Positions 35,649-43,600 of a stretch of DNA of 64,000 nt are shown one piece after another. The notes beneath the pieces were generated by a model that had not been told where the DNA came from, did not search any database, and saw only the letters and a list, made by a program, of their open reading frames with translations. The position numbers and the translations under genes were made by a program. The stretch is from Prevotella sp. (GTDB lineage Bacteria > Bacillota > Clostridia > Oscillospirales > Ruminococcaceae). Numbering within the stretch: position 1 is the stretch's first letter; every line of letters starts with the position of its first letter. Location: assembly GCA_023663025.1 (NCBI GenBank), contig JAMPIC010000006.1, positions 23,093-87,092 of the forward strand. Direction: 5' to 3'.

Positions 35649-36380
35649 TTATCTGTAGGGTCTGCGCTTTGGCTTGTACCTGTCCTTGAGCCTGCGGGGG
35701 TGTTTGACGTTTTTGGCGATCTCCAGCATTTCCCTGCGGAAGCTTTCCCGCCGCATTTCCCGCTCGCGGGTCTTGTTTGCGCAGTGAGTTATGTGCCGCG
35801 CGATACGTTCGCCATAGGTGTAGAAATCGGTTATCTCTATGCTTTTGACAGCTTTTCCTCCATTGGAATCGTACCACCAGCGGTCGAAGGAAATGCCGTT
35901 TTCGGTTTCGGAGTATCCCAGCCAGGCGGCGTTTTCGTTGAAATAACGGGCGTCGGCGGTTATGGTCAGGCGGTTGCGTATGCATTCCACGTTTGTCACG
36001 TCGGCAAGCTTTACCACCCACATTTTTTTGTAATGAACGGGCTTGCCGCTGCGAAACACGGTTCTTGTGTGCTGAGAGATAACCATTACCGAACCGGCGA
36101 TGTGGATATAAGTATGCTCGCGGTGAGCGCGTATCAGTATCTCTTCGGTCACAGAGCCGATAAGGCACACGGCAAAGCCGTACGCGCAGGCAGCATAGGC
36201 GGCGTAGAACACAGTCCTGTACATTTCCTGCGGGAACTCGCTGTCAAGTCCGACGACGAAGATCAGAACCACGGCAAACAGGGAAACAAGCATGCTTACC
36301 GCAGGCAGAGCGGCAAGGAAAATACGTCTGCTGTATTTTGCGCCCAGACGCTTTTCGTTGACCCTTATCATCTTGCGCAC
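35649..36380 (-). CDS. Membrane protein of unknown function with PH-like domain
   Basis: A 243-residue protein with two membrane segments (about residues 18-45 and 55-80), then a beta-rich cytoplasmic region (HIAGSVMVISQHTRTVFRSG) and a basic C-terminal tail (KDRYKPKRRPYR). The arrangement resembles the bacterial PH proteins nearby, but similarity is weak. The start is GTG with AAGGAGGG upstream. It follows the papain-like gene by 19 bases and ends one base past the convergent symporter. Confidence 0.6.
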   Translation of the reverse strand: MRKMIRVNEKRLGAKYSRRIFLAALPAVSMLVSLFAVVLIFVVGLDSEFPQEMYRTVFYAAYAACAYGFAVCLIGSVTEEILIRAHREHTYIHIAGSVMVISQHTRTVFRSGKPVHYKKMWVVKLADVTNVECIRNRLTITADARYFNENAAWLGYSETENGISFDRWWYDSNGGKAVKSIEITDFYTYGERIARHITHCANKTREREMRRESFRREMLEIAKNVKHPRRLKDRYKPKRRPYR

Positions 36381-36399
36381 GTATGACCCTCCTTAAGCT

Positions 36400-37008
36400 C
36401 TACGCCGTTTCGCTGTTAAAGAGCGGGACGGTTTCCTTTACGGGCGCGTCCGCGCTGCGGATTTCGTTTATGTAGTCGCGGTATTTTTTCAGATCGCCGC
36501 GGTAGATAAGCTCCGCGTTTTCGATACTGCGGAAATCCTCCGGCTCTATAAGGGACGGGGATTTTTCAATATTGTGGCTGACTCCGCTTTTTCCCAGCAC
36601 AAAGCCTACCCATACCGAGCAGACGAAACGGTTCCTGAACTTGTAGGGTATGTGCAGAGCCATGGGCAGCAGTGCGCCCACGTCGTAGGAATAGGCTTTG
36701 CGGTTGAGGATAAAATGCCGTATCACATCGTTGTAGCGTTCAAGCTGTTCTTCCGTGACGGGCAGACGGTACACCTCGCCGGGGATAGTTCTGCACGCGC
36801 CGAACACCTCTGTGAAAAAGTCCTCGTGATTGAAGCCGGCGGGCAGGGGCATATCCTTTTTGTCGCGGCAGAAGCTGTACATTCGGGTGAGAAGCTCGTC
36901 GGAGGCAATCGAAACGTGGGTGTAGCGTTTTCCGGTCACAAGACCTATGAGCTTTGAGACTGCGGTTCCCGTCCTTGTAAGCACGAGGTACAAATAATTA
37001 TTTTCCAT
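36400..37008 (-). CDS. Papain/NlpC-P60-like protein
   Basis: A 202-residue soluble protein without a signal peptide. The N-terminal strand-helix MENNYLYLVLTRTGTAVSKL is followed by His in RYTHVSIA (about residue 30) and later Cys in FVCSVWVGFVL (about 137). This His-then-Cys order suits the permuted papain-like (YiiX/LRAT-like) fold. Substrate is unknown. The ATG at 37008 with GGAG is chosen over a longer frame. It precedes a membrane protein gene in the same direction. Confidence 0.6.
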   Translation of the reverse strand: MENNYLYLVLTRTGTAVSKLIGLVTGKRYTHVSIASDELLTRMYSFCRDKKDMPLPAGFNHEDFFTEVFGACRTIPGEVYRLPVTEEQLERYNDVIRHFILNRKAYSYDVGALLPMALHIPYKFRNRFVCSVWVGFVLGKSGVSHNIEKSPSLIEPEDFRSIENAELIYRGDLKKYRDYINEIRSADAPVKETVPLFNSETA

Positions 37009-37217
37009 GGAACTCCTTTTCGGGACGGCGGCTCGCTCGTGTGCCTGCACCGTGTGCTTGCACCATTTGCCTGCACCATGTGCCGTTCCGAATATAAAAT
37101 ATTAATTTATTATAGCATTTTTCTTTGCATTTGTACATAGCGCCGAGAAATTTTATTGTATTTTACACAAAAATTACCCCCGATATTTTATAAATTTCAT
37201 AAGATAAAAAATTTCTA

Positions 37218-37246
37218 TTGCAAAATCCAATTTTTTTTTGTATAAT
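37218..37246 (+). promoter_or_regulatory. SigA-type promoter of the PilZ operon
   Basis: TTGCAA and a perfect TATAAT are separated by 17 bases, including a run of nine T residues, about 40 bases before the PilZ gene. It probably drives PilZ, ParA and the ComFB-like gene. Confidence 0.82.
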
Positions 37247-37285
37247 TATAATGATTGAAAAAATACGGCTAAGGGGATACCGCTG

Positions 37286-37948
37286 ATGATAAACAAGGAT
37301 AAAATCAACAGAGTTCTGGTCTATAATCTGCGCGGCAGAATGCTGTTGTCAACCAAGTCCGTTTCTTTCCCGAAAGACTTTTTTAAGGTCAAGGGCAGGG
37401 ATCTGGTCATGCTGAAAGGTTCGGATTTTCCGATAATTACCAAGGGCGAGCCGGTGGAGGCTATCTTTGAGTACCTTAACGGCGACCGGGTGAAATACAA
37501 TACCACGATCGATATCTGCACAGAGTACCAGATCAACTTCCATGTGGGCGAGGGCGAAGTCCTCAAGGAGCGCCGCAGGAGCTTCAAGGTCATGGTGGAC
37601 ATGAACGGAATGTCTCCCTTCTACATAAGGGGCGAGGAAATGTTCGCTTTTGACGACCCCGTGGAGCTGCATATCATCAACCTTAATCTGGGCGGAGTGT
37701 TCTTCTCGTCCTCGTCGGGCTTCGAGGTGGGCGATCAGGTAATGCTGAACTTCCTGGACGGCGAGATGAAGCTGCTGATCGAGATACTGAGAGTGCAGCG
37801 GAACGACAGCGGCGAGATAGAGGGCTACGGCTGCCGTTTCCTCGACCTGAACCAGTCCCAGGAGGAACGCCTGGCAAGGTTCATATTCGACTGCCAGGTG
37901 CTGGAAAGAGAACGCAAGCGCGCGCTCGAAGCAAAGGGCAGAATGTAG
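37286..37948 (+). CDS. PilZ-domain protein, YcgR-like
   Basis: A 220-residue protein with an N-terminal YcgR-type beta domain (about 10-90) and a C-terminal PilZ domain (95-205). Canonical c-di-GMP binding needs RxxxR and (D/N)xSxxG. Here the motifs read R97-x-x-x-K101 and N132-L-N134-L-G-G137, so the second Arg is Lys and the Ser is Asn. Homologues act as a flagellar brake or control surface structures. Binding may be weak or altered. AAGGGGA precedes the ATG. Confidence 0.85.
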   Translation: MINKDKINRVLVYNLRGRMLLSTKSVSFPKDFFKVKGRDLVMLKGSDFPIITKGEPVEAIFEYLNGDRVKYNTTIDICTEYQINFHVGEGEVLKERRRSFKVMVDMNGMSPFYIRGEEMFAFDDPVELHIINLNLGGVFFSSSSGFEVGDQVMLNFLDGEMKLLIEILRVQRNDSGEIEGYGCRFLDLNQSQEERLARFIFDCQVLERERKRALEAKGRM

Positions 37949-38030
37949 CTCCGCCGCCCGTCCCGCGTGCGCGGCGGCGCATATCCGCATACCGAAACTG
38001 AATGTGAAAGGCTGAGGAATCCGAAAAGCT

Positions 38031-38831
38031 ATGGCGACTGTTATTGTTGTTACAAATCAGAAAGGCGGAGTGGGGAAAACCACTACCTGCGCCGCTCTTG
38101 CGGGAATTTTCCGCGGCGAGGACAAGCGCGTCCTCTGCATAGATATGGATCCGCAGGGAAATCTTTCCTTTTCCTTGGGCGCGGAGGACGACGGCTATAC
38201 CATACACGACGTTATGACGGGAGCCTGCGATATCCGCGAGGCTGTCAAGACCACCCATATATGCGACGTCATCACGTCCAATATCCTGCTGTCGGGCAGC
38301 GAGCTGGAGCTTACCTCAGAGCGCAGGGAGTTCATTTTAAAGGACATTCTGAAAATAATAAGGTACAGCTACGACTATATTATAATAGACACGCCTCCCG
38401 CGCTGTCCATACTGACGATAAACGCCTACACAGCCGCGGACGACCTTATTATCCCCATGACGCCGGAGATACTTTCTTTGCAGGGCATCGCCCAGCTTAA
38501 AGAGACTATCACTGCGGTGAAGAAGTACTACAACAAAAGACTGAACGTCAGAGGGATACTGCTGACAAAATATGTTAAGAACCAGACCCTTGCCAAAGAG
38601 GTGGAGGAAATGGTGGAGATAGTCGCCGGGCAGCTTAAAACGGAAGTTCTGGACGTTAAGATATCCGTTTCGGTGGCGGCTGCGGAAGCTCCCGCGCATC
38701 AGGAGGTGCTGACAGTCTATTCCCCCGGCTGCAAGGCGGCGAAGGACTATATCAAGCTGGCGAAGCTTCTTTATCCCGAAGCTTTCGACGAGGACAGAAA
38801 GGTCATTGGTTTTAAAAGAATAAGCAACTAA
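38031..38831 (+). CDS. ParA/Soj-family ATPase
   Basis: A 266-residue deviant Walker A ATPase. The signature K11-G-G-V-G-K16-T-T is at the N-terminus, with DMDPQGNLS and DTPPALSILTINAY downstream. ParA proteins make ATP-dependent gradients that place cargo such as chromosomes, chemoreceptors or secretion machines. No ParB follows; the neighbours are a PilZ protein and a ComFB-like protein, so an orphan positioning role linked to cyclic-dinucleotide sensing is inferred. Chromosome partitioning cannot be excluded. Confidence 0.9.
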   Translation: MATVIVVTNQKGGVGKTTTCAALAGIFRGEDKRVLCIDMDPQGNLSFSLGAEDDGYTIHDVMTGACDIREAVKTTHICDVITSNILLSGSELELTSERREFILKDILKIIRYSYDYIIIDTPPALSILTINAYTAADDLIIPMTPEILSLQGIAQLKETITAVKKYYNKRLNVRGILLTKYVKNQTLAKEVEEMVEIVAGQLKTEVLDVKISVSVAAAEAPAHQEVLTVYSPGCKAAKDYIKLAKLLYPEAFDEDRKVIGFKRISN

Positions 38832-38853
38832 AAAACCGAAAGGATCCTGAAAT

Positions 38854-39399
38854 ATGGCGGGAAAATCTGCAAAAAACAAAAAGACCGAAAAAATTGCGGA
38901 TATTGACGATACCGAGTTAAACGAAAACGCCGATACGGAAAAATCCGCTAAGGGCGGGAAAAGACCGAAAAAGACCGCCGGGAACGCTAAAACCAACAAG
39001 ACGGAGGCGGTGATGCGGCTGCTGACGGGAAGCAAGAAAACCGCGCCCAATCCCATTCTGGACAGCAGCTTCAAGGTTGAGAGGATAACCTCGAAAAGCG
39101 TGCGCAAGGGCGCGAACGGCGCGGAGATCGACATTACCGGCGAGCTTGTGACGGAGCTTCTGCCCCAGGTGCTGGAAAGGTTCAACTGCTGCCGCTGCGC
39201 GGTGTGCTACGCGGAGGCTATGGCTGACGCGATAGACGCAGTTCCCACGCTGAAGATAAGGGTCAACGGCAAAGAAGACCTGCGCCGCGCCGACAGAATG
39301 AAGATGCAGAGCCGCAGGGAAGTCCTGTGCACGCTGATAAGGCTTGCCATACAGCGCAGGAGGTTCCCCAGGCACAATGTAAACAAGGTCGATTTGTGA
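38854..39399 (+). CDS. ComFB-like domain protein
   Basis: A 181-residue protein. Residues 1-60 are Lys/Ala/Asp-rich and probably disordered. The region 95-140 (GELVTELLPQVLERFNCCRC then AVCYAEAMADAIDAVP) aligns with ComFB: helix, a Cys cluster (C113, C115, C118), then A-x-D-A-I-D-x-V-P in place of the usual A-x-A-L-N-x-L-P. ComFB-family proteins have recently been described as cyclic-dinucleotide receptors. It starts 22 bases after parA. The family call rests on motif reading only. Confidence 0.68.
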   Translation: MAGKSAKNKKTEKIADIDDTELNENADTEKSAKGGKRPKKTAGNAKTNKTEAVMRLLTGSKKTAPNPILDSSFKVERITSKSVRKGANGAEIDITGELVTELLPQVLERFNCCRCAVCYAEAMADAIDAVPTLKIRVNGKEDLRRADRMKMQSRREVLCTLIRLAIQRRRFPRHNVNKVDL

Positions 39400-39479
39400 C
39401 TTAATGACTTAATATCGGGACGGTATCCGAGGACGGCGTAAAAGCTGTCTTTCGGGTATCTCTTTTTGGAGGCGACTGG

Positions 39480-40160
39480 GTGAGGTACAAAAACATTGCC
39501 GAGGGACGGTTTATCGCCCGTCCCAATCGGTTTGTCGCATACGTTGACGTCGGCGGGAAAACCGAGGTCTGCCATGTGAAAAACACGGGACGGTGCAGGG
39601 AGCTTCTTACGGAGGGGGCGAGGGTTTGGCTGGAAAAAGCCGATCCCGCCGCCGCAGCGAAAAGAAAGACCCTGTACGACCTTGTGGCTGTCCTGAAGGG
39701 GGATAGGCTCATCAATATGGACAGCGCCGCGCCAAACGCCGCGGCGGGGGAGTTCCTGCCGAAGCTGTTTCCGGACGGGATTATCAGACCCGAATACACC
39801 TGCGGGAACTCGCGGCTTGATTTCTACATAGAGGAAAACGGCAAGAGGATATTGCTTGAAGTAAAGGGGGTTACCCTTGAAAAGGACGGGATAGTGATGT
39901 TTCCCGACGCGCCCACGGAGCGGGGCGTGAAGCACATAAACGAGCTGGCGGAATGTCTTGAACGGGGCTTTGAGACATATCTGCTGTTTGTGATACAGAT
40001 GGAGGGAGTGCGGTACTTTACGCCCAACAACGAAACTCACCCCGAATTCGGACAGGCTTTAAATCGCGCCGCCGAGCGGGGAGTAAAGCTTCTTGCTTAC
40101 GACTGCGCGGTAACTCCCGAAAGCATGGAGCTGAAAAGCGAGGTGGAGATAAGATTATGA
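39480..40160 (+). CDS. sfsA: SfsA family, sugar fermentation stimulation protein homologue
   Basis: A 226-residue protein with the SfsA N-terminal OB-like segment (RFIARPNRFVAYVDVGGKTE), the HVKNTGRCRELL motif, and the nuclease-like core (SRLDFYIEENGKRILLEVKG; MFPDAPTERGVKHINEL). The biochemical role of SfsA is not settled; DNA binding has been reported for E. coli. The start is GTG 39480 with GGAGG nine bases upstream. Its stop overlaps the next gene (ATGA). Confidence 0.92.
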   Translation: MRYKNIAEGRFIARPNRFVAYVDVGGKTEVCHVKNTGRCRELLTEGARVWLEKADPAAAAKRKTLYDLVAVLKGDRLINMDSAAPNAAAGEFLPKLFPDGIIRPEYTCGNSRLDFYIEENGKRILLEVKGVTLEKDGIVMFPDAPTERGVKHINELAECLERGFETYLLFVIQMEGVRYFTPNNETHPEFGQALNRAAERGVKLLAYDCAVTPESMELKSEVEIRL

Positions 40161-40330
40161 GCGAATGCGAAAGCTGCGTGAATTATGTTTGGGACGAGGA
40201 CTGGGAGCAGTACGTCTGCGCCGCCGACCTTGACGAGGACGAAATGGGAAGATTTCTCGGCGGGACAAGCCGGGAATGTCACAGCTACCGTCTCGACGAC
40301 GAGTACGGCGTGGTCAGGAAACAGCTGTAA
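40157..40330 (+). CDS. DUF6472-type small Cys-containing protein
   Basis: A 57-residue acidic protein starting in an ATGA overlap with sfsA. It begins MSECESCVNYVWDEDWEQYV and continues with a C-x-x-D-L-D-E-D-E segment, a second Cys-containing motif (RECHSYRL) and DDEYGVVRKQL. Four Cys residues suggest metal binding. The pattern matches a small conserved family of Clostridia (DUF6472) of unknown role. Confidence 0.8.
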   Translation: MSECESCVNYVWDEDWEQYVCAADLDEDEMGRFLGGTSRECHSYRLDDEYGVVRKQL

Positions 40331-40369
40331 GCGGATTTTATACAAAATATTGATGATAAACGTGTAAAT

Positions 40370-40380
40370 TTGTGCAAAAT
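40370..40380 (+). promoter_or_regulatory. TTGTGCAAAAT element upstream of the fibronectin-III gene
   Basis: Third exact copy of the 11-mer, in the direction of the downstream gene and 17 bases before the predicted -35 box. It is directly followed by TGCCGATAC, which resembles a SigD/FliA -10 box, but the spacing to the TAAA before it is 13 rather than the usual 15 bases. Confidence 0.35.
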
Positions 40381-40396
40381 TGCCGATACAAACTGC

Positions 40397-40425
40397 TTTA
40401 CTTTTTTATAAAAATATGGTATGAT
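40397..40425 (+). promoter_or_regulatory. SigA-type promoter of the fibronectin-III gene
   Basis: TTTACT and TATGAT are separated by 17 bases. The predicted transcript would have a leader of about 195 bases containing three hairpins. Confidence 0.65.
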
Positions 40426-40469
40426 AATAACAATGGCTCAGTGTCTTTAAAAATAACCGCTGCTGATGT

Positions 40470-40560
40470 CCCCCGCCTCTAAGGCGGCGGGTTTCATCTT
40501 CACATTCGGCGGTGGATACAATCCCACGCCGAATGTTCACAAAATTGCTTCGCAATTTTG
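40470..40560 (+). other. Three consecutive hairpins in the leader of the fibronectin-III gene
   Basis: Hairpin 1 (40470-40491) pairs CCGCC with GGCGG. Hairpin 2 (40504-40534) pairs ATTCGGCG with CGCCGAAT exactly. Hairpin 3 (40540-40560) pairs CAAAATTGC with GCAATTTTG around a TTC loop. They end about 68 bases before the ATG. The set could be a structured leader, or the remnant end of an IS200/IS605-like element, whose ends carry such hairpins. No transposase is nearby. Confidence 0.6.
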
Positions 40561-40627
40561 CGGCTTGTTAAAGCTGCGCTTGAATTTTACGGGCGTTTTT
40601 CCGTCCCAATATATATGGAGGGTATCT

Positions 40628-43600
40628 ATGCTGGACTTTAATACCAAAAAAGAAATGCTTCGGCGCTTAAAGGCAAAGCGGAGTAAAAACAAGCTCATGT
40701 GGCTTCCCTGCGTTATAGCGGAGCTGTTTGTAAAAATGTGGTACTCGCTGATGTGCCGCGCCGGTCTCGCTCTGTCCGATAAAAATGGAAAATTCCTCGG
40801 GGTGAAACAATCCTCGGAAAAAACAAAAACTCGCAGGCAGGACGATATTGTATATGTGAAAAAGCCTTTTCTGGGCAGGGTCATGTCGGCTGTGCTTGCG
40901 GCGGCGTTTGTGATGATGTTCGTTCCCGAGCTGGGAATAAGCTTCGAGGTATCGGCGGCAATGGGTCCGATAAAACTTGACTATAACGGTCAGGAGGAGA
41001 ACTTTTGGCGCGATTCAACGCCCGGCTCCAATTTGGTCGTTCACGATAACGACTATAGGGCGGCTTACGGATATCAGGGCGTTCAAATCGACGAACCCGT
41101 CAAGTCTTATGGAAACATAAGGCTCTCATGGCAGCTTCAAAGTCAGGAATACACCGATATTTTCGGCACGAAGTATGAACTTACCGATTTTATTTCGGGA
41201 TATAATATCATTATCAACGACCAAAGCGGAAAAAATCTGTACGATCAATCGATAAACAACACAAATACGAACATCAGGGATTTTGAAGTTAAGATCGGCG
41301 ACTACACAAATGATTTGAATATAAGGATCAACCCCATTTTCAGAGTTCCCGCCTGGGTATATCTTGAAAACGTGGACGATCCGGATAATCCCGGACAGAC
41401 AACCTCGACGCTCACTCCTTCGGGAGGAACGACTTTCGCTCCCGTTACGAGCCTGTCGGGCGGCATAAAAAATTTGGGAAAATTGGACTCGCATTTTGAC
41501 GCGGAGGAAATGAACGTTACGCTTGTGGACGCAGTGTCGGGTATGTCGACGGAAGAATTTTATCCCGACAGCATCAACGACGTTAATATCGAGTGGGATC
41601 AGCCTCAGATGATACTTGACGGAGTGACGGTTTCGGGCGAATATCCCGACGGCTATATAGTATATCTGTACGATTACACCGACAATAAGATGTCTGCCAA
41701 AAAGCAGGAGATCGCGGCGCAGAGCAGTCCCAAAATGAGCCGCAGCGTCAGAACCCTGTTCGGCAACGATCTGGCTTACGGACATCATTACAGAATATTC
41801 GTCGAGGCGTACAAAAACATATGGGGCGGCGGTCCGAACTCATACAATGTTACGAATACGGGTCTTATCACCAGCAGTCTGTATGCCGTAAGCCAAGGCG
41901 ACGAGAACATCTATAAGCTGTACCAAAGCTATCCCGACGACAACAGAAATCTGTGCCGGGATCTGTACATCGCTCCTTACATCGAATTTGACACTGTCGA
42001 TTATACAAAATCGTCTATAACCGTTTCATGGAAAAAGAATTCGTCAAGCACCTACAATGGCGTTGAAATATACCGCTCCACCGAGGACATTCAGTCGACC
42101 GACCTTGTAAACGTGCTTGTCACCAATGCGGGCAAACCGAATGAATACGGCGTAGAAAAAATCGCCGAGATACTGAACGACAAAACGCTTTCCTACACCG
42201 ATACCAAAATCAATAAGGATACGCAGTATTATTACTACATCGTTCCGTTCATCACCAAGACGAGAAACGATACGAACAGGATACGCGGCACTGCCGCCCG
42301 TGACGGAGGTACTTTGGAATTCAACCTTACCACGGTAAGAATTTCATATACCACCGACAACGGAGAGGTCAAGCTGAACTGGACAGCCTCCAAAACGCAA
42401 AACAACAGCTACGGAAACGCCGACGGATATAAGCTTGAAATCTTCCAGAAAAAACGGTACAATCCCGATACCAAGGGATTTGAGACTGTACCCGAGGGCA
42501 GCCAGCCGATATTCTCGGACGACACTTTCGGACCGAACGATTTGTCCTACAACCACACAGGCTTGTTCAACACAGAGGTGTACACCTATGTTGTTACGCC
42601 GTATGTTAATGTAAATCCCCAGTCGGGTCCCCCGAAGCCTTTTTACGGTCCTTCTACGACTGTTGACGTAACGGTGGGAGGGCTTCTCGGAACTCCCGAA
42701 AACGTCACAGCCGAATGCACCGCGGACGGCGAAGTAACCATAAAATGGGATAGGGTCGCCAATGCCACGGGCTATACCATACGCTTCACGGACGAATACA
42801 ACGGAGAGATCGTGACGGGCACTCTTGATTCAAAGACCAATACAAAGGTGCATAAGGATCTTTTGCTTAATCATGTGCTGACGTATTATGTAACCGCCTA
42901 CAAAACCGTTACGGTGCAGTATGAATCGCAGACGACCCACGGCGAGGAATCCGTACCCGCGCAGGTTAAGGTGGGCAGCACTCTCGCAAGACCGCAGAAC
43001 CTGACAGCGACAACCACCGACGGAACGGTCAATATCAGCTGGTCGGACGTGCCGAGCGCGAAAGGCTATCTGCTTCAGTATAAGTATGTAATGAAAGACG
43101 GCACAAGCGTTGAGTTTGTAAACGACATATCTCAAATCAAGAATAACGTTTTCGACCTTACAGATGTGAAATATACTCATTCGGGACTTCATAACGGCGA
43201 CAGATATACTTACCGCGTCCTGGCTTACAAAGAGGTCAGCGGCGAAACGGTCTACAGTCCATGGTCGGACGAGGCTTGGGTAATAGTCGGAATTACGCTG
43301 GACGCGCCGAAGGATTTTTCGGGTACGACAAAGGACGGTCAGGTAGACCTTAAATGGTCGGCTTCAAAAGGCGCGGAGGGCTATGAGCTGTATTTCCGCA
43401 AGAATAACGGCGCATGGACGAGCGATCCCATCGACGTGAGCAAACCCGGCTTCACTCACATAGGTCTCGGAAACGGCGATACATATGAGTATTACGTTCT
43501 GGCATACAAAACCGTAAACGGTGAAAGAGTTTACAGCAACGAATCCAATCACCTCAGCTTCAAGATAGGGGACGATCTTGCTTCGCCCAAGGATTTCAAC

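Noticed and set aside
38031..39399. Complete ParAB chromosome-partition operon
   Set aside because: The gene after parA has no ParB helix-turn-helix or ParB box; no parS-like 16-bp palindrome was noticed nearby.
40361..40389. SigD/FliA-type promoter (TAAA ... GCCGATAC) before the fibronectin-III gene
   Set aside because: The -10-like box is good, but spacing from TAAA is 13 rather than about 15 bases, and a well-spaced SigA promoter lies just downstream.
40466..40627. Upstream in-frame ATG extending the fibronectin-III protein by 54 residues
   Set aside because: The extension would be encoded by the leader hairpins, has no ribosome site, and the ATG at 40628 has a good GGAGGG.
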